A DNA stretch of 49,941 nt from Bacteroidota bacterium (lineage in GTDB: Bacteria; Bacteroidota; Bacteroidia; B-17B0; Aurantibacillaceae): the NCBI GenBank assembly GCA_016711805.1, contig JADJSH010000026.1, positions 1 through 49,941 on the forward strand. The letters are read 5' to 3'. This document shows, piece by piece, positions 35,430-44,408 of this stretch. The notes beneath the pieces were generated by a model. That model made no database searches, was not told where the DNA came from, and saw only the letters and a list, made by a program, of their open reading frames with translations. Position 1 is the first letter of the stretch; every line of letters starts with the position of its first letter. The position numbers and the translations under genes are program-made.

Positions 35430-36899
35430 TTAGAACTTTAGATAAGGCATTAAACCATGTAATCCACCTTCTCTTCCAAATCCACTTTCTTTGTAACCAC
35501 CAAACGGAGACGTTGGATCAAACTTATTGTATGTGTTTGCCCAAACTACACCAGCGCGTAATTTAGAAGTTAAGTTGAAAATACGAGAGCCTTTGTCCGT
35601 CCAAACACCTGCACTTAAACCATAAGGAATGTTATTTGCTTTTTCAATCACTTCTTCAATTGTTCTAAATGTTTGAATCGCTAACACTGGCCCAAAAATT
35701 TCTTCTTGAGAAATACGATGAGATTGAGATGTATTTAAAAACAAAGTAGGACGAACAAAAAATCCTTTTTTAGGAATCGTACAAGAGCTTTGGTACATCT
35801 CAGCTCCATCGTTCACACCAATTTTTAAATACTCATTAATTTTATTCAATTGCATTTTCGAATTGATAGCGCCAATGTCTGTGTTCTTATCTAATGGGTC
35901 GCCAACAATTAAAGTTTCTAATCTATCTTTTAGCTTGCGAATCACTTCTTCGGCAACGCTTTCTTGAACAAATAAACGAGAACCTGCACAGCATACATGA
36001 CCTTGGTTAAAGAAAATACCATTGATAATTCCTTCAACAGCTTGGTTGATAGGAGCATCTTCAAAAATAATGTTCGCAGCTTTTCCGCCTAACTCTAAAG
36101 TTAATTTTTTATCGGTTCCTGCAATGGCTTTTTGAATCCACTTGCCAACACCTGTACTTCCAGTAAAAGCAATTTTATTAATGTCTTTATGATTCACCAT
36201 AGAAGCACCAACTGGTCCGTGACCTGTGATGATGTTTACTACTCCATCAGGCAAACCACTTTCTTGAATAATCTCTGCTAATTTTAAAGCTGTTAACGAA
36301 GTGGTTTCTGCAGGTTTCAATACAACTGTATTTCCAGTTGCTAAAGCTGGAGCAATTTTCCAAGCAGCCATTAATAATGGGAAATTCCAAGGAATCACTT
36401 GGCCCGCAACGCCTAATGATTTAGGCTGGCGATTGGGGAATGCATATTCTAATTTATCAGCCCAACCAGCGTAGTAAAAGAAATGATTTGCCGCTAAAGG
36501 CACATCAATATCACGACTTTCGCGAATGGATTTACCACCATCTAACGTTTCGATGACTGATAACTCACGAGCACGCTCTTGAATTAAACGAGCAATACGG
36601 TAAATGTATTTTGCGCGTTCTTTTGCTGGCATTTTGCTCCACGTTTTGTCGTAAGTGCCACGAGCAGCTTTTACAGCTGAGTCAACATCTTTATCATTAG
36701 CCTCTGCAATACTCGAAATTTTTTCTTCGGTAGCAGGATTAATAGTATCAAAATATTTACCAGAATTTGGTTTCACAAATTTACCATTGATAAATAAATC
36801 ATACTGTTTTTGTAAACGAATATGATCGGTTGCTTCCGGTGATGGAGCGTATTTCCAATCGGTAAAGTATTCTAATTTTTTAACTTCTTTTTTTGCCAT
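35430..36899 (-). CDS. NAD(P)-dependent aldehyde dehydrogenase (ALDH16 N-part type)
   Basis: 489 residues, a complete ALDH. NAD-binding: VIPWNFPLLMAAWKIAPALA and FTGSTGVGKWIQ. Catalytic Glu in LTLELGGKAANIIFEDA near residue 260. Catalytic Cys in NQGHVCCAGSRLFVQ near 300. C-terminal NPYNKFDP-like region and GGYKESGFGREGG. It oxidises an aldehyde to the acid. With deoC nearby, acetaldehyde released from deoxyribose-5-phosphate is a reasonable substrate, though that is inference. The next gene encodes a shortened non-catalytic ALDH homologue, giving a split ALDH16-like pair. Confidence 0.95.
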   Translation of the reverse strand: MAKKEVKKLEYFTDWKYAPSPEATDHIRLQKQYDLFINGKFVKPNSGKYFDTINPATEEKISSIAEANDKDVDSAVKAARGTYDKTWSKMPAKERAKYIYRIARLIQERARELSVIETLDGGKSIRESRDIDVPLAANHFFYYAGWADKLEYAFPNRQPKSLGVAGQVIPWNFPLLMAAWKIAPALATGNTVVLKPAETTSLTALKLAEIIQESGLPDGVVNIITGHGPVGASMVNHKDINKIAFTGSTGVGKWIQKAIAGTDKKLTLELGGKAANIIFEDAPINQAVEGIINGIFFNQGHVCCAGSRLFVQESVAEEVIRKLKDRLETLIVGDPLDKNTDIGAINSKMQLNKINEYLKIGVNDGAEMYQSSCTIPKKGFFVRPTLFLNTSQSHRISQEEIFGPVLAIQTFRTIEEVIEKANNIPYGLSAGVWTDKGSRIFNLTSKLRAGVVWANTYNKFDPTSPFGGYKESGFGREGGLHGLMPYLKF

Positions 36900-36913
36900 T
36901 TTATTTTGTGTTT

Positions 36914-36948
36914 AACCGCAAAGGACGCTGAGTGTTTGCAAAGGTCGC
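36914..36948. repeat. Short direct repeat upstream of the ALDH gene
   Basis: Two near-identical units, CCGCAAAGGACGC and TTGCAAAGGTCGC, lie 10 bp apart in the 133-bp gap between the lipoprotein gene and the ALDH gene. A related half-unit, AACCGCAAAG, occurs near 31998. They may be dispersed intergenic repeats; function unknown. Confidence 0.45.
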
Positions 36949-37032
36949 AGAGGGCAATATGTTTTTATTTTTTCTTTTTCTCTTTGAGCAGAAAGTCTAC
37001 GCTTTTAGCGGCTAAGTTTAATATGTTGACAC

Positions 37033-37779
37033 TTAATTTATTCTTTTGATAGGATAATAATAGATAGTTGGTTTAAATAGAAATGATTCATGTCCATTAA
37101 GGTACGCCAAAGAATTAAAACTAGGAGAAAGACTAATAGAAAGTGTAAAGGTTGTGTTTATAGGAACGGAGAAAAATTCAGGAGCTTTGAGGGTGTCTCT
37201 AATAGTATCTAATGTAGAAGGGAAAGACATGCCATTATAGTTTGCAACTGTCCACGGAAAATATAGAGAACTTTTATCGCCTAAATAAATGGAATATCCT
37301 ACTGGAAAGCCTGCAATTTTTATTGGGATACCTTGACTAGCAGTATAGGTAGTTGGGATTTGGGTTAACGTGGTTGAGATGAACACTGGGTTAACGGAAT
37401 CGCTGTATTGAAAATTTCCAAATTCTGTTGAAGTTACATTCCACGTTGATTTAGAAGCTAATTGTATAAAATTCGGACAGCTTAAGATCTCGCCATTAAA
37501 ATTATTGTTGCCATCAGAAAGGTAGCCGTTATAGTTAGTAGAAGAAAATGGGGACCATGTTTGAGAAGAACCTACTATTTTTACATATTTTCCAACAAAA
37601 GCAAAACTTGTATCGAAATTGCTGCCATTCTTAGTTAAAATAAGGTTCGTTCTAAGATTTGATTGATAATCAGCTGTCTGCGGAGCATTTGTGGTTGTTG
37701 CAGGAGTAGCTTCCTGGTCTTTCTTTTTACAGGAAAAAACAGCGCTCAATAATAGTAAGTATAAAAGGTATCTGTTCAT
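37033..37779 (-). CDS. Hypothetical lipoprotein
   Basis: 248 residues with a lipoprotein signal (MNRYLLYLLLLSAVFSC, lipid Cys at residue 17, then KKKDQEATPATTT). The remainder is a Ser-, Thr-, Asn- and aromatic-rich beta-type sequence (GSNFDTSFAFVGKYVKIVGS, FTLSISLSPSFNSLAYLNG) ending YYYPIKRIN. No family recognised. The acidic or polar residues after the Cys may direct it to the outer membrane or cell surface in Bacteroidota. It lies 20 bp after deoC on the same strand, so cotranscription is likely, but a link to deoxyribose metabolism is not evident. Confidence 0.75.
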   Translation of the reverse strand: MNRYLLYLLLLSAVFSCKKKDQEATPATTTNAPQTADYQSNLRTNLILTKNGSNFDTSFAFVGKYVKIVGSSQTWSPFSSTNYNGYLSDGNNNFNGEILSCPNFIQLASKSTWNVTSTEFGNFQYSDSVNPVFISTTLTQIPTTYTASQGIPIKIAGFPVGYSIYLGDKSSLYFPWTVANYNGMSFPSTLDTIRDTLKAPEFFSVPINTTFTLSISLSPSFNSLAYLNGHESFLFKPTIYYYPIKRIN

Positions 37780-37799
37780 AAAATGTTTTTTGAAATATA

Positions 37800-38702
37800 T
37801 TAATCCACTGAAATATAATCTTTGCTATAATAAACGCCTTTTGCTTCTTTTTCTAATTGTAAAATTAAATCATTAGCTAGAGAGCTTGCTCCAAAACGGA
37901 ACCATTTATTATCTAACCAAGCGTTACCTAACGTTTCGTGTAACATCACTAAATATTGTAAGGCGCCTTTTGCTGTGCTAATGCCACCCGCTGGCTTCAT
38001 GCCCACTTGTATGCCTGTTTTAAAATAATAATCTTTAATCGCATCTAACATCACTAATGTAACAGGCATAGTTGCTGCCACACCAATTTTACCAGTTGAT
38101 GTTTTAATAAAATCTGCTCCGGCATAAATAGCAATATCACTTGCTCTGCGAACATTATCTAAGGTAGAAATTTCACCTGTTTCAAAAATGACTTTTAAAC
38201 GCGCATTGTATTTGTGTGTTAAATCTTTAATAGCAGCAATTTCATCGAACACAAAATTGTAATTTCCTTTTAAAAATTCACCACGGCTAATTACCATATC
38301 AATTTCATCAGCCCCATTGTCCAACGCTAATTTTGTATCTAATAACTTAATCTGCATAGTAGAATTTCCACTGGGAAAAGCCGTAGAAACAGATGCTACT
38401 TTTACCTTACTTCCTTTTAATGCTTCTTTAGCTGTTTTAACCATAGTTGGGTAAACACACACCGCTGCGGTAGTTGGTAAATCAGGCAAAGCTAAATGAG
38501 GGTGCATGGCTTTGTAACACATTTGTGTGACTTTTCCTTCTGTATCTTTTCCTTCTAACGTAGTTAAATCAATCATGTTTAGTGCTAGTTTCAAAGCTTG
38601 CACCTTACTTCCTTTTTTAATACTGCGTGTATTAAAACGAGCCACTCGTTCCTCAATTCCTACTTGGTCAACCACAGGGCTTTGTCTAAAATCGTATGTC
38701 AT
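37800..38702 (-). CDS. deoC: Deoxyribose-phosphate aldolase
   Basis: 300 residues, the longer DERA type. TIM-barrel motifs in order: LKLALNMIDLTTLEGKDTEG near residue 45, AAVCVYPTMVKTAKEAL, VASVSTAFPSGNSTMQIKL near 105, DNGADEIDMVISRGEFL, LKVIFETGEIS, and the Schiff-base Lys in ADFIKTSTGKIG near 200. The phosphate-binding end is VGMKPAGGISTAKGAL. It cleaves 2-deoxyribose-5-phosphate to glyceraldehyde-3-phosphate and acetaldehyde. The aldehyde dehydrogenase pair downstream on the same strand could remove the acetaldehyde. Divergent from cysC across 79 bp. Confidence 0.95.
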   Translation of the reverse strand: MTYDFRQSPVVDQVGIEERVARFNTRSIKKGSKVQALKLALNMIDLTTLEGKDTEGKVTQMCYKAMHPHLALPDLPTTAAVCVYPTMVKTAKEALKGSKVKVASVSTAFPSGNSTMQIKLLDTKLALDNGADEIDMVISRGEFLKGNYNFVFDEIAAIKDLTHKYNARLKVIFETGEISTLDNVRRASDIAIYAGADFIKTSTGKIGVAATMPVTLVMLDAIKDYYFKTGIQVGMKPAGGISTAKGALQYLVMLHETLGNAWLDNKWFRFGASSLANDLILQLEKEAKGVYYSKDYISVD

Positions 38703-38781
38703 GTTAATATTAATTAAAAGGCTATATTATCATCAAAAATAAGATAATTAATTGTATTTTTAAATTCTAATTTCTTCTATT

Positions 38782-39384
38782 TTGAGCCAATCAAATAACA
38801 TATTTCCTAATCAGGAAGAGCTTGTAACTAGTTCAGATAAAGAAAACTTATTGTCTCATAAAGGCTTGGTAATTTGGATGACAGGCTATTCAGGTTCAGG
38901 TAAAACAACTTTAGCTTACGAGTTAGAAAGACGATTACATGACGAAGGCATTTTAACAAAGGTACTTGATGGCGATGTTTTAAGACAAGGCTTGAATAAA
39001 GGACTTGGTTTTAGCATGGAAGATAGAACAGAGAATATTCGTCGTACTGCTGAGTTAGCGAAGCAATTAGCGAGTTGTGGTGTTGTGGTGATTTGCAGTT
39101 TAATTACGCCAACTAACGAACTAAGACGATTAGCAGAAAACATTATTGGAGAGCAACATTTTATATTATATCATATTTCTACCCCTTTAGAGGTTTGCGA
39201 AAAACGTGATGTAAAAGGGCACTATGCCAAAGCAAGAACAGGTGAAATAAAGGAATTTACAGGAGTTTCTAATCCTTTTGAAATGCCCACTAATGCTATT
39301 TATAGTATTGATACTTCTGAACTTTCTATCGATGAAAGTGTTACATATTTATTTGACGACATTTTTCAATTATTAGCAATCTGA
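38782..39384 (+). CDS. cysC: Adenylylsulfate (APS) kinase
   Basis: 200 residues. P-loop GYSGSGKTT at 35-43, substrate-binding LDGDVLRQGLNKGLGFSMEDR near 57-77, NIRRTAELAKQLASCGVVVI, and the late loop FTGVSNPFEMP near 160. It phosphorylates APS to PAPS. The start appears to be TTG (38782); no ATG precedes the P-loop in frame. The stop overlaps the next start as TGATG, so it is coupled to the acyltransferase-like gene. No sulfate adenylyltransferase or PAPS reductase is nearby, which hints that PAPS may serve sulfonation or sulfolipid chemistry more than assimilation. Confidence 0.93.
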   Translation: MSQSNNIFPNQEELVTSSDKENLLSHKGLVIWMTGYSGSGKTTLAYELERRLHDEGILTKVLDGDVLRQGLNKGLGFSMEDRTENIRRTAELAKQLASCGVVVICSLITPTNELRRLAENIIGEQHFILYHISTPLEVCEKRDVKGHYAKARTGEIKEFTGVSNPFEMPTNAIYSIDTSELSIDESVTYLFDDIFQLLAI

Positions 39385-40625
39385 TGTTTGTACTCTGCGA
39401 TAAGATATTAGGGAAGAATATATTAAAACCAAATAGAAAGCTATTTAGTAGTTATACATTTACTTGTTTCGAAGATATTAATTTAGTTCCCGTAAATGAT
39501 TGGACGAAAGCATTAAATAATAAGAATGTTTTTTTATCACATTCCTATTTAAGTGTTTTACATAAAGAAAAAACCGATCACTTTAGATTCAGATATGTGA
39601 TTGTTTATAATAGAAAAGACCCAATTGGTGTTGTTTATTTTCAGATCAATGATTTTTCCGCTTCTTTATTTGGCGAATTGATTGAAAAGCAGATCTCAGA
39701 ATTAAAAAGTAAACGTGCTTCTGTTTTCCAAAGATATATTGAGCATAATGAAAACGAAACCATCATGCGGTTGGTAACATGTGGCAACAATTTTATTAGC
39801 GGTGAGCATGGTTTTTATTTGGATGTTAACAGTAAAAAAACCACTTTCAAAATTGTAGAAGGAGTTATTGATTGCGTATCGAGAGCAGAAAAACTAAGAG
39901 GAAAAATTTCTGCTATTTTGGTAAAAGATTTTTATGCCGAAGGATTTGGCAATAAAGATTGTTGGTACTGCACTAAATTTGTTCACTTTAATGTAGAGCC
40001 AAATATGATTATTGATTTGCCTAAAAGGCTTATCAAACCTACAGATTATTTAGCTACCTTTTCAAAAAAATATAGAAACAGAGCTAAGCATATTTTAAGT
40101 GCTAGTGCTTCGTTAACTAAAAAAAGATTATCAGCTCAAGAAGTTTCCCTCTATAAAAACACCATGCATGATTTATATACTCAGGTATTTAATCAGGCCA
40201 AATTTAAATTAGTACACTTGTCGCCAGGTTATTTTGAAGATGTGATTAAGGCAGATACCAATTCTTTTTATGTGGATGCTTGGTTTTTAGGCGATCAAAT
40301 GGTGTCGTTTGCTTGTGGTTTTTGTTTAGAGAATGAGGTAGAAGCGCATTACATCGGTTTTGATTATGCGCATAATAAAGAGTACGAATTGTATCAAACT
40401 ATATTATATAGCTTTATTGAACAAGCCATTTTAATGCAAAAAACAAAAATTAATTTAGGAAGAACAGCTTCTGAAATTAAAACCACTGTTGGCGCCAGAG
40501 CTCACGAATTGTTATGTTATATTAAACCACAAAACACGGTTTCTAAATTAATTTTAAAACCATTTATGCAATTTTTACAACCAACGGAATGGATTCCGAG
40601 AAATCCTTTTAAGGAAGAGTCATAA
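39384..40625 (+). CDS. GNAT-like acyltransferase coupled to cysC
   Basis: 413 residues. The C-terminal half resembles the peptidogalycan/BioF2-type GNAT fold: YLATFSKKYRNRAKHIL near 225, then VDAWFLGDQMVSFACGFCLENEVEAHYIGFDYAHNKEYELYQTILY near 310-350, and INLGRTASEIKTTVGAR near 370, the usual order in such N-acyltransferases. No signal peptide or membrane helix is seen; probably cytoplasmic or membrane-peripheral. Its ATG overlaps the cysC stop by one base, so it is made together with APS kinase. Substrate unknown; acylation of an amino compound in a sulfated or sulfonated lipid is one inference from the pairing. Confidence 0.75.
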   Translation: MFVLCDKILGKNILKPNRKLFSSYTFTCFEDINLVPVNDWTKALNNKNVFLSHSYLSVLHKEKTDHFRFRYVIVYNRKDPIGVVYFQINDFSASLFGELIEKQISELKSKRASVFQRYIEHNENETIMRLVTCGNNFISGEHGFYLDVNSKKTTFKIVEGVIDCVSRAEKLRGKISAILVKDFYAEGFGNKDCWYCTKFVHFNVEPNMIIDLPKRLIKPTDYLATFSKKYRNRAKHILSASASLTKKRLSAQEVSLYKNTMHDLYTQVFNQAKFKLVHLSPGYFEDVIKADTNSFYVDAWFLGDQMVSFACGFCLENEVEAHYIGFDYAHNKEYELYQTILYSFIEQAILMQKTKINLGRTASEIKTTVGARAHELLCYIKPQNTVSKLILKPFMQFLQPTEWIPRNPFKEES

Positions 40626-40656
40626 AAAAAGGAGCAAATTAATTTGCTCCTTTTTT
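40625..40656. terminator. Bidirectional terminator
   Basis: A perfect 32-base palindrome, AAAAAAGGAGCAAATT followed by AATTTGCTCCTTTTTT. A G-C rich stem with T-runs on both strands is placed between convergent genes. Confidence 0.9.
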
Positions 40657-40672
40657 GTTTATTAAATCATAA

Positions 40673-41116
40673 TTAATCATCCGTTGGTTCTGGTGCTTTT
40701 TTAGCAGCAGCCTTTTTAGCTTTTATTTTTTTAGGCCATAATACATTAATTAATTCGTTATGAACTGTAATCATAGATGAACTTACGCCATTAATAATAC
40801 TTACTTCTTTGTTTGAATTGTTTTTCCAAGTACGAGTCACTTCTTCCTCAGAATTATCCTCTTTAATAATCCAACATTTTATTAATTTGTGGTTGCGAAC
40901 TTCTGCCTTTCCACTCCAGCAGTTAGCTTTTGAGCCAATACGAGAAGTGATAATAACATCAGTATAAACACCGTCTTCCACCTCTTCTGCTCCGCGCTCA
41001 TCAAATTTTTGTGACCATTTATTGTAACAAGTTAATTCACGTGGCTCTTCATTTTGAGCTTTTATTTGAGCGGTTGTTAGTAGTAAGGTAACTGCTATAA
41101 GTAATTTTTTAATCAT
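40673..41116 (-). CDS. Small secreted hypothetical protein
   Basis: About 147 residues starting at ATG 41116 with a signal peptide (MIKKLLIAVTLLLTTAQIKA, cleaved before QNEEP). The mature part has scattered Cys (ELTCYNKWSQ, KANCWSGKAE, IKCWII) and a VYTDVIITSR segment. The C-terminus is Lys/Ala-rich then acidic (KAKKAAAKKAPEPTDD). No family recognised. Stand-alone on the minus strand, convergent with the cysC pair; the preceding gene ends 72 bp upstream. Confidence 0.75.
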   Translation of the reverse strand: MIKKLLIAVTLLLTTAQIKAQNEEPRELTCYNKWSQKFDERGAEEVEDGVYTDVIITSRIGSKANCWSGKAEVRNHKLIKCWIIKEDNSEEEVTRTWKNNSNKEVSIINGVSSSMITVHNELINVLWPKKIKAKKAAAKKAPEPTDD

Positions 41117-41188
41117 GGTCGTGTTTTTTTTAGAATTATAAATATACAATTTATCGTATTTAAAACAATCTCCTTTTAAATTTTTTAT

Positions 41189-42679
41189 TTAATTAGTGTT
41201 TTTTAGCAAAACAGCACCTGTCTGCTCGTTCTTATAAACGACAGGCTTATTAGACAAATCCATATATTCTTTGTCTGTATTTAAAATATAAAAATAGTCG
41301 TCATATTTACTAATTCCCCTTCTGTGAGCTGGGGTTAACCATTTTAAATCCCAGGTGTAACGGTAAAAATTAACACCTGGCTCAAAAAGCCAATTAATCC
41401 CTAATCGTATGTTTTTGTTGGGATATTTTTCATGCTCTAAAACCAAATTTTGCATCATACTTTTAACGTCGCTATCTATTTTCCAATCTTTATAAAAAGC
41501 AGTATTGTGATTTATATAGATATTAAAAAGCGCTAAACTGGCACATAAATAGGAAATAGAAACGCTGGTTGTTTTAGATAATTCAAAAAAATAATTTAAA
41601 AGGAAAATAAAATTTAAAATAAATATGGGGTAAAAGAAGAGCGCAAAGCGATGGATATAATAGTCATTCCCTAAAATCAAATGCTGCGCAATAGTTATCG
41701 CAACAATAGCTAGTAGAATTAGATTTATAAGTACTAGACTAATATGTGCTTTAAATAAGGTAACATTTCTTTGAAAAATAGCCTTTAAAATGATTATGAG
41801 TGTTAGCACAACAACTGATACTATAAAAAATTTAAATATGGTTTCCCAAAAAGGAGTAACATACATTTCATAAAAGAAACTATAAATGGCAGTGCCAATA
41901 GTGTCTTCCATAAATCCATTTTTACCCCCAAAATCAAGCAAGCTCATTTTGGATATTCGGCGTAATGGCTCATATAATACCATTCCAGATAAAATCACTG
42001 AAACAATATTGATTTTGTTTTGCTTATAAAAATGATAGTTATTACTTGTAGGGTCTAATTTTAAAATAACATAGCTTACAATATTATATACAATTAAAGC
42101 AGCTACGTAATAATTAAGCAACGAAAAATTACTCATCACGGCTAAAAAGGCTCCAACGTTAAAGAGTATCAAGTGCCTGTTTTGTTTAGATGTAAAATAA
42201 AGACTGAGATAATAAAAACTCATTAGTAAAAAGGCAAAAAACAAACCATATCCGCGTGCTAATGCAAAAAAATCAAGCAAATGAGGGTTTAGCAACATTA
42301 ACAAATAAAAAGGAAACATCAATTTAGGAATATACTTGTATAAAAGTAGAATTGTAAAAATACTGTAAAGAATAAAAGCTAAAATATTAGGTAAGCGTAA
42401 GCTTAATTCCGAACTTCCAAAAAACACTTCGCAGTATTTCATTAATACTGTGTTTAAAATATGGTTATTAGTATAAGGTGTTTTATAGGAAATGATGTCC
42501 ATAAATCCTTGATGTACATAGTGAGTATATGTATAACTTTCGTCGTGGGTAAAGGAAGTTGTTGCAGCTTTATAAATAATGTACCATAAAATTCCTAAGC
42601 CAAAAATCGCAATTAAACTAAGTTGAACTGGAAATGTTTTATAGGAAACTTTAGTTGTTGACATAAATTTATTTTTCAA
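41189..42679 (-). CDS. Polytopic GT-C type glycosyltransferase
   Basis: 496 residues with about eleven or twelve hydrophobic helices. The first extracytoplasmic loop has the GT-C acidic motif THDESYTYTHY near residue 40, followed by TPYTNNHILNTVLMKY near 70, the layout of ArnT/PMT/Alg-like lipid-linked sugar transferases. The C-terminal ~90 residues are soluble and periplasmic (KNIRLGINWLFEPGVNFYRY). It probably transfers a sugar from a polyprenyl phosphate donor onto a lipid or protein outside the inner membrane. Acceptor unknown. Start could be 42679 or the Met five codons later. Divergent from comM across 146 bp. Confidence 0.85.
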   Translation of the reverse strand: MKNKFMSTTKVSYKTFPVQLSLIAIFGLGILWYIIYKAATTSFTHDESYTYTHYVHQGFMDIISYKTPYTNNHILNTVLMKYCEVFFGSSELSLRLPNILAFILYSIFTILLLYKYIPKLMFPFYLLMLLNPHLLDFFALARGYGLFFAFLLMSFYYLSLYFTSKQNRHLILFNVGAFLAVMSNFSLLNYYVAALIVYNIVSYVILKLDPTSNNYHFYKQNKINIVSVILSGMVLYEPLRRISKMSLLDFGGKNGFMEDTIGTAIYSFFYEMYVTPFWETIFKFFIVSVVVLTLIIILKAIFQRNVTLFKAHISLVLINLILLAIVAITIAQHLILGNDYYIHRFALFFYPIFILNFIFLLNYFFELSKTTSVSISYLCASLALFNIYINHNTAFYKDWKIDSDVKSMMQNLVLEHEKYPNKNIRLGINWLFEPGVNFYRYTWDLKWLTPAHRRGISKYDDYFYILNTDKEYMDLSNKPVVYKNEQTGAVLLKNTN

Positions 42680-42825
42680 ATGTATTAAATTTATTTCAAA
42701 TGCGATAGACCGCTGTTAATTTGTCCCTCTGTAACCCTTGTAAATATTGATAATTTCAAAGATGCTACAAATTATAGCAAAGTCGGCTTTCTTTTGTTGT
42801 TATTTTGCAGAAATTATTTTGTAGT

Positions 42826-44364
42826 ATGCTAGTTAAAACATTTGGAAGCGCCGTGCACGGTATTAGTGCCACCACGGTTACAGTAGAGGTTAATATGTCA
42901 CAGGGGATCAATTTTTTTATGGTGGGCTTGCCCGATAATGCCGTTAAAGAAAGTCATCATCGCATTCATGCTGCTTTAAATAATAACAATCTAAAAATAC
43001 CTGGGAAGCAAATCACAATCAATTTAGCACCTGCCGATATTAGAAAAGAAGGCTCTGCTTATGATTTAACTATTGCTGTTGGTATTTTAGCGGCGTCCGA
43101 GCAAATCAAATCAGAAGATGTTTCTAACTACATCATCATGGGTGAGCTATCATTGGATGGCGAATTACGTCCTATTAAAGGCACATTACCTATTGCTATT
43201 AGAGCCAAGCAAGAAGGATTTAAAGGATTGATATTGCCTGAAGAAAATGCCAAAGAAGCTGCGGTGGTTGATGGCATGGATGTTTATGGGGTATCTAACA
43301 TTAAGCAAGTGATTGATTTTTTTAATGAAACAGCTACTTTAGAAAAAACCACCATTGATATTGAACAAGAATTTTTAACGCGTTTAGATGATTTTGAATT
43401 TGATTTTAATGATGTAAAAGGTCAGGAAAATATTAAGCGTGCTTTGGAAATAGCTGCGTCTGGTGGACATAACGTTATTTTAATTGGACCACCTGGAGCA
43501 GGAAAAACGATGTTAAGTAAAAGGATGCCATCTATTTTACCACCTTTAACATTAGATGAAGCATTGGAAACAACCAAGATTCATAGTGTTGCTGGTAAAA
43601 CGTCTAAAACTATGGGCTTAGTAACTAAGCGTCCCTTTCGCAGTCCGCATCATACGATTTCCGACGTTGCTTTGGTTGGCGGCGGAATGAACGCACAGCC
43701 AGGAGAAATTTCTTTAGCACATAATGGTGTTTTATTTTTAGATGAGTTGCCTGAATTTAAACGAACAGTTTTAGAAGTGATGCGTCAGCCTTTAGAAGAT
43801 AGAATTGTGACTATTTCTCGTGCACGTTTTAGTGTAGAGTATCCTGCCAGTTTTATGTTAATGGCAAGTATGAACCCATGCCCGTGTGGCTATTACAACC
43901 ATCCCGAAAAAGACTGCGTGTGTGCACCTGGTGTGGTACAAAAATATTTAAATAAAATTTCAGGACCCTTATTGGATAGGATTGATTTGCATGTAGAGGT
44001 AACACCTGTTCCTTTTAGCGAGTTGAGTAAATCTCAAAGTGCCGAAACAAGTAAAGATATCCGGGAGCGCGTTATCAAAGCTCGTCAATTGCAAACAGAA
44101 CGCTATAAAACTTCTGATGGCATTTATTGTAATGCTCAAATGCGTACTAAGGATTTAAGAACTTATTGTCATTTAGATGAAGCCAGTAATACCTTATTAA
44201 AAACAGCCATGGAACGATTGGGGTTATCGGCTCGTGCCTATGACCGTATTTTAAAGGTGGCTCGGACTATTGCTGATTTAGAGGCTTCTAAAAACATCCA
44301 AACCAATCATATTGCAGAGGCTATTCAATATCGTAGTTTGGATAGAGAAGGTTGGGCGGGGTAA
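42826..44364 (+). CDS. comM: YifB/ComM family AAA+ ATPase (Mg-chelatase-like)
   Basis: 512 residues from ATG 42826. Residues ~1-165 form the Lon-protease-like N-terminal domain (VNMSQGINFFMVGLPDNAVK, TINLAPADIRKEGSAYDL). The AAA+ core has Walker A LIGPPGAGKTML near residue 220, Walker B GVLFLDELPEF near 305, a Cys-rich insert MNPCPCGYYNHPEKDCVCAP near 345, and the C-terminal magnesium-chelatase domain with LSARAYDRILKVARTIADLE. ComM is a hexameric helicase that promotes branch migration during integration of incoming DNA in natural transformation. Single gene with no competence neighbours in the window. Confidence 0.93.
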   Translation: MLVKTFGSAVHGISATTVTVEVNMSQGINFFMVGLPDNAVKESHHRIHAALNNNNLKIPGKQITINLAPADIRKEGSAYDLTIAVGILAASEQIKSEDVSNYIIMGELSLDGELRPIKGTLPIAIRAKQEGFKGLILPEENAKEAAVVDGMDVYGVSNIKQVIDFFNETATLEKTTIDIEQEFLTRLDDFEFDFNDVKGQENIKRALEIAASGGHNVILIGPPGAGKTMLSKRMPSILPPLTLDEALETTKIHSVAGKTSKTMGLVTKRPFRSPHHTISDVALVGGGMNAQPGEISLAHNGVLFLDELPEFKRTVLEVMRQPLEDRIVTISRARFSVEYPASFMLMASMNPCPCGYYNHPEKDCVCAPGVVQKYLNKISGPLLDRIDLHVEVTPVPFSELSKSQSAETSKDIRERVIKARQLQTERYKTSDGIYCNAQMRTKDLRTYCHLDEASNTLLKTAMERLGLSARAYDRILKVARTIADLEASKNIQTNHIAEAIQYRSLDREGWAG

Positions 44365-44408
44365 TTGCTGTTTTGTGATTAAAGTACTTTTTGTTATTTT
44401 TAATTATT

